Source: Linepithema humile
Lineage: Eukaryota; Arthropoda; Insecta; Hymenoptera; Formicidae
Assembly (NCBI RefSeq): GCF_040581485.1
Contig: NC_090133.1
Span: 19,654,001 to 19,718,000, forward strand
Reading direction: 5' to 3'
Length of the DNA stretch: 64,000 nt
Shown here: in pieces, positions 35,883 through 49,160 of the stretch
How positions within the stretch are numbered: the first letter of the stretch is position 1
Layout: every line of letters starts with the position of its first letter
Program-made: the position numbers and the translations under genes
The notes under the pieces: generated by a model
Database searches by the model: none
What the model saw: the letters and a program-made list of their open reading frames with translations, nothing else
Told to the model about the DNA's origin: nothing

Positions 35883-38800
35883 ATTTTAATTGCGTCACAT
35901 GCATATTCTGTAACTTTTATCAAATGTCACTGTTGTTATGTGTCTTTCCATGCGTATATGTTATGCAACAACACGTATAACAGTAATATTGTCGAAAGTT
36001 AGAAAGTTACAAAATAAGCATATCAAATTTAGTCTAACTTTTTATCACATTTGTATCTATAATCTAATTCTTTTAATGATATTTATATTTATCTTTAATA
36101 TTCTGATATTAGTATGTTGAATCTGAATATCTGAAAAAAATATTGCGATGTTAAAAATATTTTCTATTGAACATAAAGTTGAGGGCGTGTTGAGTAATTG
36201 CTTGCTCACTTTGCGTCACAGATTGTTGGTACATACTTTAATATTCTAGAGCATTTCCACGGCATTCCTTAAATTTTGAACGGTTCTTTTTTTGGTCTTT
36301 GTCACATTCCCTGGTAATTTTTTAAGAAATTGTCTGAATCATTCGTCTGGTTCACTGCTTTGAGTAAATTTGTTTGTATATTTGGGTTGGAATTGGTTTG
36401 AAAGAAAAATTTAATATATATTTAAAATATTCAGAGAGGAATACGATGAAAAAAATAAAATTTAAAAACGATTTTTAATTGTATTATCTTGGAATCGGAA
36501 GAACTGTTTTAAAAGAGAGACAAGTACAGTAAATATTGTTACATATGTATACTCGGATTGCGTCATAAGCCTGATGGCATCAGAACTCGTTAGCGTCGCG
36601 AATAAATTATCATTACTATGAAACGGGGTTACATTGCACAGCCGAGATAATTTTCCATTGTAATAAATAGAGGTTGTGAAATCGTCCAGTGTCGTGAGAA
36701 ATAATTTTCTTAGATGTTAAATAATACTAAATACTCTTTCTGCTATATAAAGCTTTATTCACTCCTTATTATTTGCAATATTGCAACTGTATCATTGTAT
36801 TTTACATTGTGTGTCCAATGCTTTTATTAGAAAAAATATATTTTTAAAATTTAATCTTTAGAAATTGGAAATTTTTTTTTACTTTTAGAGTTTTTAATTT
36901 TTTATAAAATATTGTTTTTGTATGTTATATGTTTAAATTTTGAGTTAAAAGTTGACAAAGTTGTCAAAAAAATCTATTGGTTTCTGTGTGAAAAAAATTT
37001 CTTTGCTGTGTAAAAAATGGTTTTATTTATTTTAGTTTTCTCAAAACGTTGTTTTACTATGGTTTACTGAAAAAAAACTGCGTTATTTGTTATGAAACAA
37101 TGTATATGCACTTTTGATTTTAGGTGGAGAAAGAGAATTATGAATTTATCGCATTTTCTCAGTGAATTGGCGTGATTACGAATAAAGTTGCTATATAAAC
37201 TTCTCTGCGATAAGTCACAAGTTATTGCTAGGAAGTTATAGTTCAAAGGTTTTCGAACAGCTCAGTGGAATCCGTCGTCCTTACAGTTACCACTTTTGCC
37301 TCTTATTGACGTTAATTTGTACCGTCTCGATTCGCATTACGTGATAAATTAACGATGAAATGGGAATAAACGTTGCTCGTTAATTGCGTCGTTGAGAAAG
37401 CCGTTGAGAAAGCAAAGTAGTTTTTCCGCAAATCCGATGTGCTCTTTAAAGGAGAAAGACCGTTTTCATATTTTTTTCTACTTTTTTTTTATGTTATTGC
37501 CGTCCTCACACGATATCGCGAACGCCTACACACTTACAAACACATATACAATGCCTTCGATGAGTTATTACGTCATTTACCGGTCTAGCATGAAGAATGC
37601 ATTTGCGTGGTGAATGGCAGAGGAAGTTCGTTTCGACGGGTTCTACCGAGTTCCGATGAATATGAAAAGTTTACGCGCAGAGAAAAGCGTGATGCATCTC
37701 ATATTTTCTCGCTGTAAAACGCAGCTTCGACGTATCTCGCTAAATATTGAATTTAGTGTCAAATGATTAACGGATTATTGATGGTTGCTTTGTCGTTTAT
37801 TAGTCATTATTAATCTCTGTAATCTCGCATTAAAAAATTATATTATTGTATTACTAATTCAACAAACACGACACCGTCAGATGCGGCATCGTCTTACGAT
37901 CGCGTCTTTTTATATCATTTCTCATGCCGTTTGGAGGATAGTCGATTCTTTACGAAGTATCGAGTTTCCAGCAGCGGAAGGCCAAAGGTCGCTCTCGGTT
38001 TCAGCGAGTCGGAAGATTTTTCCGCGCAATAATCATTCGCACATATAGGCGGCAACGTTGTATTTAATTAAAAAGTTAGGACATCGATGAGCGTAGCGAT
38101 TATCTGTGCGACATAGTCGGAGGGGTATTTCTAGAGCGGGAATTTATCTCTCGATAACATATCGGATCGTGTATTCCTCAAGGGTCTCACTCGTGATGGA
38201 TGCTCTGTTTTATTCCTGTAACAGCTATCGGCGAAATAAGGAAGGGAGAGTTGAAAGATCAAGGGGGAGCTTTCTCTGTAATTCGATTCTCTTTTGAATG
38301 TGTATTTGTGCACGTATCAAGACGTGTTTCTAAAGAAAACCTATCTAGACGACCTTGGCTTCCGGAAGTTGGAGGGAAAACTTTATGTAATTAGCGATCG
38401 ACTACTTGATATTGCCCACGTGTTTCTAAATTGCAATGGGAATTATCTGAAGGAAAATCTTAGCAAATATATATACGTTTTCCGTAAGAAGAGCGTATTG
38501 TTTACAAATTAGCTTTGTAGATTATACATATGGTAAAATCTTGAATCAAAATACGCAATAGTAATTTAATTCGTTTATATATAAATTTGAGAAAAATATT
38601 TGGGATTGATATTGATTTAAAAATCTTTTTAAAAATCTGAGAAAATTAAGAGATTAATTAAAGTGGAAAAAATTGACTCAATTTATTATGTAAATTATTT
38701 TTTGAAATTAAAAAAAATTGATTAGGTTATACTTGCTACATCCATCTTAAACATTCTTAGTTATCTATTTTTAATTTATAAATTTTATTTCTTACAAACT

Positions 38801-41800
38801 TATCTGTTTTATGTATTGGAATTCTGAGAAGTATAATTGAGATGGATAGGTGGAAGGCAAGGTAGAGAGTAGAGCGGAGTACAGCAAGAGGATTCAGCAA
38901 TGAACTTATTTAAAGCTCACGTTGCTCTTACTCCGTCAATCGATTGTTGTCTCAATACATCCACGCAATGTCTTACAAGCTGATACCGAATTCCGTCAGA
39001 CGCAGTAGTTCAATTTATCTTTGCCAGTTACGCAGAACGTGCTTTGCTTGTATCTATGTGTGCATGCGTGTGAGGATATTAGGATCTCAGTTTATCCCTT
39101 TGAGACTTGGTACCACTAGATCTGGATGCATTAGATTTGGATGCACCGCGTGTCGGTGTATTGTTATTCTCGTCCATAGAATGGGAGTGTTGATTCTTGA
39201 GAATTCTCGACACGATACTTGATTTTTACTATCGTCAAATAAAACTTTAACATTAAAATCGCAGCTGCAGTTATGTTTTTGATCTTTAACATCACGCGAG
39301 AGTGATATTTTTGTATACATTAGTTTAAAATTATGAAACCTTGAAATACAATTCAGAAATAGCATGTTTTTAAAACTAAGCATAATATTTTTTTCAGCCA
39401 TTAATTAATGTTATAGATATAATAAAACACTGCGGTTCTAATGTTAAACGATCAGCTGAGCTCCAGTGCTTCAATTTGATTTTAATATTTTGATATTGAA
39501 TAAAGTTTCAGAAAATTATTTTGTGCTTCGACAACAACAACAGTTACATATGTATATATTTCTTTGGCGTAGATTGCATGCACAGTTTTTATATTAATTA
39601 AAAATTGTACACGATTTAAATTAATAATTTAGATTCACATTTATTTCACTTCTACTGCTAAATATTCACCGTATTTTCACATTTGCTTGTTTCATGTGAA
39701 GGTCGTATATATGCTTCTCCACTCGCGAACAGTGAGTGCCATCATTTTACGAGGCAATATATTTTTCATAAATCTATTCGCAATGTGCGAAGCAACGCAT
39801 GTTTTTAGATAAGAGAGAGAGAAAGAGAGTAAAAACATCGGGAGGATGTTCCCACAGGAGCGAGGCATTTTATAAGGGTCGATCTTTTATTACCCGACCG
39901 GGAAACAATGGGTGATTACGTATGCATAGGTTATATTACTAGTTTATCGATTTTTAGACAAAATCGGACACGTGTTCGCTGAATACACTCCAGTTTGACG
40001 CTCTGTTATACGCTGCGCGAACACCTGTAGATTCCGGCATATTGCAAGCCGAATGAGCCGCGCTTATGCAATCGCATTGTTTTTACTATGCATGTGGAGG
40101 AAAATCCTCTGTTTTTGTGCACGCGCAGCGATTCGCGTTCAAGCAGATATAATCGTATCATCGCTTCGTCGTCCAACTTCTGTTAAAGCGCTACAAAATT
40201 TCGTGCATATTTATATGAAATATATTTATAAATTAATAAATTGCAGATGTAGCGCGATATTTATAAATGTGTATCTTCTATAGCGCGGTCCATTAGTTGA
40301 TAAACCGGCGGGAATTTTTTTAAAATATGGTATGATCTTTGGTATATAAAGAAGAGCTTGAGTATTTTTTTTTTCATTACATTTGTCGAGCCAAACCAAT
40401 AGATTACAGCTTAGAGGTACGCGACAGTAGTTCCGAGAATCGAATAGTTGCACCGACCTGCTTCGCTCGGAAAAACTATGATTTGACGCTTTCCTTTCGC
40501 TAGAAATTTTTTCTCATCAAGGCTTATTTCGCTGAAATTTCTGTAAGTAGTCAAGAAGAAGAAAATATGCTTTTTTGCAGATTAAGCAAGATCTACCTTC
40601 TAATTTTCACGTAATAAGCGAATCTCGTTTCTGAGAAATAAAATTCTGGTCAAACACCGTTTTGATTCGGTGACCGTGAACAGTTTTACTTTGTAACTGT
40701 AAGTACAAATCCAAATTAGACATTTCTTTAAATATCTCTGCAACTCGATTTTTAGAATCAGATATTCGGATTTAAATAAAATATCTCTCAGATTTAAATA
40801 AAATTTTCCACTGTCAGTTTCAAACGCGTACAGATCGAACGCCGTGATTGTTACTTTGAATTTGTTGTTTCATTCATGGATTATTAATGTATTCTAACCA
40901 TGCATTCAGTATTTTCTATTATCGTCCCCATCTTTTTTTTTAAGTTTTATGCGGATTTGTGCGCAATATCCATACGGGAAACGGTGGCGATTAAAGATAA
41001 TCGGTTTGGTTAGTGGATTGTATAAACGTTAAGAACGAAAAGACGATTATTCGTTATTGGGACTCGCCTCGAAAGGCAGACTTTGTGGAGAAAGGAAACA
41101 CAGTTGAGAGGGAAAACCCTTCGATCGATATTGCAATTACAGCTTGTGGTCCACGGGGTAATAGAGCAGCTTTACATCGCGGATAAATATTTGCTGCGGT
41201 AAATAAACAAGTAACATTTGCTCAGTGCGTTTATTTGATTCGGAAGGAAAAGGACGCGAATTAAGTGCAAAGAGGAAAACAGTAAGAGAGATGAGTTTTC
41301 GGGTGATATATTGTCGAAAGTCATTTTGCGATTGGACGCGGATGATATCGGAGCAACTATCGAGCAGCATTGGTTACTTTCGTTTCTTCATGACTTTTCA
41401 CGATGTCAGTATCCCAAAAAAAATAACGCTACAAGGATTTTATGAGAAAATATATTAAGTTGGAGCATCTTGTTGTCGAGAATCAGGAAGTTTTGCAGAA
41501 ACGGCGCAAAAGATTATAGGTTTTAACGAATTAATTTTTAACAATAGAAAAACTTTAATTGTTATGGCTTTTTCACGATGTCAATGTCTTAAAACTCAAG
41601 AATGAGCAAAGGTTTATGAAAAAGATCTTAAAAGAAATTTTTTTCTTGAAAGAAAAGAACAGATTTTAATTAATCTTGCAACGCGTCTCATAAAAAGTTA
41701 GTTCTTTCTCAAAAAAAGTTTGATAAAACGTAGTGCCGAATATAGGGAGACTATTTGTCGATCCCCGTGCGTCAGTAATTGGCATTTTAAAAAAACTGCG

Positions 41801-44512
41801 TTTGTCGAAGAGCATCATATTTCTGTCGTCAATGGGAGAGTGGTGTTCTAATCGATATCCGTGACCTTCGCAAAAAACTGTCTCCATTGAGTGAAAGTTC
41901 AAAGCGTGTGTCGGGTTTACTGCCGATGGCAACTAATGCTAACACACGCGAAAAGTTGCGATGACTCAAAAATTGCATTACTACCACAAATCCCAACGGA
42001 AGTAGAATTTTATATCGAGTTTGTCGTTATATATAACATTTTCATTTTCTGTGCGCTCAATCACAGTCACTTCACTCGCAGTATGTAATTTTAGCACATC
42101 GCATAGTTTTTATACCACCCATTTGTTCCGGGATCGATATTTATATTTTAAAATTTATATTGCTAAAAATTTGTCGAATAAATTCTGTAAGGCTGTATAG
42201 TTATGCTTCTCTAGAAACAACGTGAAGTTTGTATCCCTGGTTTAATAAATGTGGAGACTTGCAACATTGAAAGGGTTAACATGGTTATTGATTGGATATT
42301 GAATGAAATTTTATTATGATGAAAATGTTATATCGTATTGTAATGGAATTTTATTGTATATTCAATAAGAGCTTCGTGGATTTTAATGCTATTTGGAACG
42401 TTGAATGAATGTTGAGTTATACGTTTTGAATTACATTGAATTCTGCAGTACTTGGCAGAAGCAAAAGGAAAAATACAAAAGTCTGGTTAATGAGAAGATT
42501 TTCTTTTTTTACAATTCCACTTGTTAGTTTTATCTAAAAGCCACTTTAAAGAATTTTTCAATTTGCTATAGATATTGATTTGATATTCTAGGAACTATTT
42601 ATAATTTTATTTATTGGTGAGTTAGAAAACATTTGATGAATTAGAATATTCTATGTGTATATATCTACACATATCAATGATACATATAGCACATAGAATA
42701 AATAAGTATTATGTTTCGTATATATTACATTGCAAACGTATTAGTCTTGGATTATAAGATCGCTGTTCAGGAATGGCTGATATTTTCTGACAGCGCATGC
42801 ACTTATTTATTTTCAATGGACTGTTTTATAAATCTTGCTGTTGGTTCGTTGAGCAAAGCGAGATAACTAGCGAGCGAGATAAAATATTAGAGAAACTGTC
42901 TCTTATAGTCTCATAGAAGATATTTCAGCTTTCTTCCTTAAAACAATATTGCATTACTGTAGATTTCTATCTTGAACTCTTTGATATTGACTCCAATTAC
43001 AGTTTTAAATGGATTTAATATAAATCGGGGACTGTATATATTCTCTTTCTCACTAGTCGAAAAATGCGATAATGAAGTCGCTTTCCTACAGCTACGAGGC
43101 TGTTCATTAATTAGGCAATTTGCTCGGAAACCATCGACTATTCCGGCGTGCAGTAATCGTCTTCCCAATTATTCCTACGCGCAACGTTATGTGCATATCC
43201 GCGTTACAGTTTCAAATAACAAGCCAATACGTATATGTAACGTTATCGACTAACTGAAATGTCAAATTCCATATGTCCAAATGTCGACATATGACGGTGT
43301 AAAACAAATACATGGAAATAAGATGTGATTTATGTGACACAATTTATGCTTGTCACATATAATTATGAAATATTATTTTGCGTTCTGTACGGTCATATCT
43401 TTTTGTTTTAATTTTATTTACGGGTGTACATTTTTGTGATTTGTATTTTTTGGGTCTTGTTAACTTTTTCATACATTTAATAATTAATTAAATTTAAATA
43501 TTTAATTACAATTTGTGATTTATCACTGCAACATAATTTGGAGAATCGTTCTGCTAGAAATAAATGATTTTATGATTAATTAGTGACATTTTGATTTGCA
43601 ATAGCACATTTTATTCTGAGAGAGATTTAGGTATTATAGATTTTGCAAATAATTTCAGCAAAGGACCAATCAACTTTATCAATACTTTATTTCGCTATAT
43701 TTTTAATCTTTTTAAACTGTTAAGAACTTAGAAAAAGGAAGATTTTCATACCGTGAAAATTTTCCATTCTACCTCGGGCCGTTTTGATACAATTTGGCAA
43801 ATGTGCACAAATTACGGGAAGGTATGCCATGTATTCAGTTTAGCATTTCGTACCTTGCCCTTCTAGGAGAAAATATCTGGATCACGGTCAACAGGTATTA
43901 CGCACCGGTTGAGAGTAGATATTAGCTTACCCTTAGCTACTCGGTGCAGAGTAATATTCGTAATTCGATTAAGCGTTTCGATCTTATTAGAAACGTTTGT
44001 CTTTGTATCGGATAATTACATTTTATAGTACAGTAGACACACCCGACGCCTGTTCACGACGCTATTGTACGTGATTTAGTAATTATACTTCGACCCACAT
44101 GCGATCAACGAAAATTCATACAAATTTCGGTTAATTATAACCGAATTTGTGATTTAATGATATGGCTGCGGGGGAGGAGGAATATAAAATGGAAATATGA
44201 ATACTGTTTCCTCAATTATATTCTCGACATATCGATGGCTTTTAAATTATAATTCATTTAAAATAAACTTTTCTGTGTACATAATTTTGTAACATTGTTC
44301 ATTATTTATTATTCTGTATTGTCCATTTAATTTTAAGAGGATTTTTATGTCTTAATGCTTCAAATTTTGGTGCTCAATTATCAAAACATTGAATATTACG
44401 CAATTCGATGTAATGGTAGCCACTCTTTTTATTTTAAAGGAAAATATTTGATAATGTTATTTTTCTCGAATGCGTGTGTATGTTTCATGTTTCTTGTTTT
44501 TCTTGTTGATAG

Positions 44513-44711
44513 TCTGTGGGAATAGAAGTGCGGGTGACCAACGAGATCCCCGTCGTTACGACGGAAACAAATGTCGTACGAGATGCAGCACCGCCTTGGA
44601 CTACCACATCGGCTCCGAGTCGGACTACCCCGCCCACCCCCACAAATCCACATTCACAATACTTATCGCCTCATGTCTTGCATGGACGGAACTCGCTTTG
44701 TTCCGCGAACG
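44513..44711 (+). CDS. shared internal exon of unnamed gene
   Basis: The acceptor TTTTTCTTGTTGATAG ends at 44512 and the donor GCGAACG/GTAATG follows 44711. The 199 bases read SVGIEVRVTNEIPVVTTE, then a Thr/Pro-rich segment with PPTPTNPHSQYLSP, then HGRNSLCSAN, ending in phase 1. The composition (Ser, Thr, Pro) suggests a disordered regulatory N-terminal region. Phase 0 entry fits both candidate first exons at 30838 and 31510, and the phase 1 exit fits the next exon at 45392. The family is not recognised. Confidence 0.6.
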
Positions 44712-45391
44712 GTAATGTAATGAATCCTTTAGTTGCCTAGTATGAAACGCATTCATAAAACACAAGCTACGTTTTTTTTCCATTAGATTTTATTTTCTGT
44801 AGATTGAGAGGGAATATAGATGGAAAAAAGACATGTATAAATATGAATTGTATTTATCGAAAAAAGTATAGATTCTCGTCTTTTATGAAAACATGCGGTG
44901 AAATTGGAAAAAGCTCTTACATTGAATCGTTTTTTTTTATTTATCTAAAAATTAAATTATAAACAAATACTTTGTAAATTGAAGTATTTTATATTTTTAC
45001 CTTAGAATGATGTAAAATAAGATGCAAAATAAGTTTACATTGCAACTTGAGAAAAAATGGAAAACGTCGGAGAGCATTTACTTTTGTATATTCAACTACG
45101 CGACGGGCTTTATTGATGTTGCAATCGATTGTCTCACAATCTGTAATATCTCTATTTTACGAAGAAAAAAAAAACAGATGTGTTGCAGAGACGTGTATGA
45201 GATACACGACGAGAAATTTATCATCATCACCGTTCAATCCTACGCGGTGGTAATCTCTTTAAATCGATTCTTTCTGCAAACACCTGCTTTCCAGGTGGAA
45301 CGATATTATCCTCCAGGCGAAAGCAAATTACGTCACATTAGACACACGATCTCGTTTCGCAGATTTTCATCGTACTGTCCGACTGTTTCAG

Positions 45392-45506
45392 ATTACACGC
45401 GAAGGAGACGACCTATGACACTGCGCATCGGTCCTCGTTTGAGTCTTCCGAACAGAAGCACATCGGCGCCGACCACAACCACAGACGGGGAGTGGCGTGC
45501 ACTTAG
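45392..45506 (+). CDS. second shared exon of unnamed gene
   Basis: The acceptor CCGACTGTTTCAG ends at 45391 and the donor CTTAG/GTGAGT follows 45506. In phase with the previous exon it encodes DYTRRRRPMTLRIGPRLSLP and then NRSTSAPTTTTDGEWRAL, leaving phase 2. The RRRRP cluster followed by Ser/Thr-rich sequence would suit basophilic kinase phosphorylation, though this is inference. The rest of the protein must lie beyond the next intron. No exon with matching phase and two good splice sites was found before 64000, so the gene is cut by the window edge. Confidence 0.6.
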
Positions 45507-47218
45507 GTGAGTCTAATAGAATTTCTCTCGCTGTTTCCTGTAATTTCTGTTTCCGCAACAGCGTGTCTCGATCGCGACAAAACCCGTCGTCGTGCCGAGT
45601 GCACGAACGGCAGATAACAATTGAGGTTCCATGAACATGTATCTTGACTGCGATAAATGTTTCTATCGCATTAAATCAGATGTACAGTATATTATAATTA
45701 TAATTATAATTCAGAAGTTTCTTGCACTAAACGTAGAACTTTCACGTTTACCGTGTTTGAGGTATAATATTGCAGAACATCGCTAAGTCGATAATCGCGA
45801 CTCATAGCACCGAACACTTACTTAAGCATACTCAAAGTACGCTGTTACCAAGCTTCACAACGTTATTAAAGCGCGGTGTGTTTTTACAGTTTTCTGACTT
45901 TCTTCTGGCGTAAAGTGCCGCGCGTATAATTAACTCCTTTTGCCAATCACAAATCCATGTGGATTCACTAGAAAACGGATCCATATGTATGTTATTATTA
46001 TGGTAATTTGATTGTGTGTGTCGCTGTTAACATAAATTTGCATGCTTATGGAGGTCTTGACTTTGTCACGTAGCTCATACGGATGCGGTGATCCATTGAA
46101 CATCCGATTGTACAGTCTAATAATAATGGGCAAATGACTTCGTAATTCGGTTGGGCATTATATATGCGGTTAAAAAATTATATATTTAAATATATCGCGT
46201 GCTGTATCACCCGAGTAAAGGTGATACGCATTAGCGTTGTTTGCACAATTACTCTTATCATATCTTTGCTTATCATTCCAATCGTGCATTTTTTGCGCGT
46301 TTAATGCGTGGAGTGAAACGTTTAAAAGCTTAACTTTTACAAAGACTTACCGAAACTTTTATGTGAAATGAGACGATTTAATAATTTTTTACTGAATTTT
46401 GACTAGCTTTTGCATTTTAATTGATCAATTATGTTATCGCAAAGTATTCCGAAATTGTTTATCATATTGCACATCTTATGTTTGCTGCGCTACGCAGCTT
46501 CCGAATCTTTTCGCCTTATCGATGTCAGAAAGAGAAAAGTGCAAATCTATCTGTACGTGGCATTTTTAGTTAACATTGCTCCTGTTATTCTGTTCGTCGG
46601 TAATTCAGTGTGTTTTTCGCGAGTAATATACAATTGTCCAACACACTAAGCGTTTTCCCATCTGCAATTTTCATCTCGTATCGCGAGACAGTTACCGACC
46701 GTAAGGTCCATACATTTTTCCATCGATCCGCGCAAATCGATATCTTATGTACCAGACGAGCTGTTCTTGCACTAGTTTTCGCTTGTCGATATACCCATAG
46801 TTCCTCTTGTTTAGTTTTCGGATTATTCAACCAGAAAATTAGTTTACACATCCTTATTTAGCAAATATATAGATCTTCTCGTATAAATAAGGATAACTCA
46901 ATCTGTATTATGGCTGGCAGCTGAGAGATAATGAAGGAGTTTTAATTAGGGTAAGGGAGGAACCCTTATTCTGCTAGAATAGTATAGATAAGATACTTGG
47001 CTGTCAGTTATCTAGGAATGTCAAAGAAATAATGATAAGAATGAGGAAAATAGGACACAGTACAGTGAGGAATGTAACAATATGTGGCTGGATTTTGATT
47101 CAGAACATAAATGAATAAATTATGAACATTACGATTGAATGATATACTTGTTAATCAATATCATTTGCAAACTTTGTTTGCGATATAATTTTACATGAAT
47201 TATAAGATTTTCGGAAAA

Positions 47219-47336
47219 AGCGCAAATAATAGATCGGCACATTTATGAAATTTATGAAATTTATGAAATTTATGAAATTTATGAAATTTATTAAATTTAT
47301 TAAATTTAATAAATGTGCCAACCTATTATCTGCGCT
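47219..47336. repeat. foldback element with 9-bp minisatellite core
   Basis: 28-base terminal inverted repeats (AGCGCAAATAATAG... at 47219-47246 and its inverse at 47309-47336, three differences) enclose tandem copies of the 9-mer ATTTATGAA, degenerating to ATTTATTAA. The core is itself rich in AAATTT and nearly self-complementary, so the whole 118 bp can fold. No coding capacity. It is interpreted as a miniature inverted-repeat element whose core has expanded. Confidence 0.75.
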
Positions 47337-48416
47337 AAATCAACTTTTTTTAGTAAAAAATTAAATATTGATTTAACTATTGAATTTTTTAATAATAATC
47401 AATAATGAATGTAAAATGAAATAAAATGAATATTTTTATCAAGCTGTGGTGAAAATTGTGATACGAACCAAAATAGATAAATTTTTAATAAAAGAATAAA
47501 AATAAAATATAGAATAAGATTATAAGATTATAAGGTTTTATTTTTGAAAAAATTGATTTCCAGAACTGAAAATTTAATAATGTTTTTTCCAAGCTTGGAT
47601 AATTATCTTGAATGATTTGACTTTGTGTCATACATCATCGACTTTAGTTGCTATTAAATTATGTATAAAAATACAACACGCGTTATTGGAAAAAGTTTGA
47701 TATTTGATAATTTTCTCATATTTTATATTTTATCTGACATTTGATGTTTTATAACTTTTTTAGTAACTTACATTGTTTCAAATTGTTTTTTAAATACTTT
47801 GGTTGTACTTTTTTATTTATCTCCCGGACCGCTGTCAAACTGAGTTTGAAAACATGATATAAAGTTATAAAACATCATTCAAGCTTAGAAAAGTGCGAAG
47901 ATATTAATTTTGCAATTTTTAAATTTAATTTTCTCCATAATAAAATCTGGTAAAAAATATATCTTATAATTTTCGTTTACTTTTATACGAGAAGTACTCT
48001 ATTTCCGTTTGTATTAAGATTTTTGCCGCATTTTGTGTAACAAAATATCTCTCAAGGAAATAAAATATATATCCTGATAATTTATTAAAATTTAATATTA
48101 AATATTTCAACTTCTACGTTGTTGGGTGTTAATTTTTTTTATGTATAATACGTTATAAGAAGTTCACGATGAGCAAATTATCTAATAACCACTGCACCTG
48201 GCAGCGGAAGCCACCACTTTAAATATGATATCGTAATCTCTTTCAATATGATACAATAGATAGGGAGAAAATCGTTATATTTTTTCGTGATTATCTGGCA
48301 CGTGTTGGTTTGAAATATGTTCTTTTTTAGATTTATAATATACATAGCTTTTCAGGTTTAAAAATAAATAATCATATAACGCGAACCGCATTCGTCGTGA
48401 AGGAATTACCTGGTAA

Positions 48417-49160
48417 CCTGGTGCACCAGGTAGTCAAACATTCTTAGAACTTGCGATTAATCGCATGGCACCAAGATGTCGCCGTGATCGAGGAGTCGAT
48501 GACACGTCGTCGCCACTCCTCGTGGTGGTGAGCACCCTTAGGTTTTGTTGTGACCGTGACGGTCTTGCAGACGGGTCGCACCGCGCGTTTCGCTCCGCGG
48601 ACCGGCTTCCTCGCGCTATTCGCGTCGAATAAACCGACGCACGCGCTCGTCGCCGATGCATCGCGTCGCGTGTGCTTTTCTATCGGGAAGCCGATAGTCG
48701 CGCGTAAACGTTGCCACGGTGCACTAACGCCTGAACGCTCGGCGTTTCAGCGACTGAAATCAAAACGCGAAATTTTTCTGGAGTATTTTTTTTTTTGCCG
48801 AGAAATATCGCGCGGAACTCAATCACGCTGGTGTATTACACACTCCGCGCTCGTCGAAAGCGCACGTTTACGTTCTTTTCGTCGTTGAATCGACGCGTGC
48901 GGACACGTCGCTATTTATTCGAGTGGTGTGACGTGAAATAAGTCAGACAGTATGCGCAACGTGCCGCGATAGTTCGTGCCGGCGGTGGAAAGAGAGTTGT
49001 AAATGTTGCGACATATATGACACGCGCGAACGTTTCGATGCTTCGAATTTGGTTTTCACCGGACGCCGATACGCCGGTGTTGCAAAGTGATTGATGTAAT
49101 TTCATTGAACGAGTTACAGTTTGTGCGATACCGACTCGTTTTGGAGAATCCCGCGTGGTA
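48417..49160 (+). promoter_or_regulatory. CpG-rich patch, possible internal promoter
   Basis: CpG-dense DNA inside the long intron begins with a perfect 16-base palindrome ACCTGGTGCACCAGGT (48417-48432) overlapping CAGGTAG, a match to the insect Zelda-type motif. An ATG at 48465 in good context starts a 21-codon frame ending at GTGGTG/GTGAGC in phase 0. That phase fits entry to the exon type at 44513, but this patch lies downstream of that exon. Both strands are open here because of base composition. It could be a later alternative promoter for the host gene. Confidence 0.3.

Larger units (their letters stand above)
31585..44512 (+). other. long intron of the unnamed gene
   Basis: About 12.9 kb without a firm exon. 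It is AT-rich, with an AT microsatellite at 32999-33032, a near-perfect hairpin at 35559-35666, a possible decayed chemoreceptor-like fragment at about 35684-35882, and scattered frames (for example 38294-38512 and 42972-43253) with no recognisable product. Confidence 0.4.

Noticed and set aside
38294..38512. 72-codon plus-strand frame with protein-like composition (KTYLDDLGFRKLEGK)
   Set aside because: It starts without an ATG, is preceded by a stop, lacks convincing splice sites, and matches no family that could be recognised.
45022..45510. 162-codon plus-strand frame
   Set aside because: Only its last part (45392-45506) lies between good splice sites; the upstream part is intron read-through with AT-rich, unrecognisable translation.
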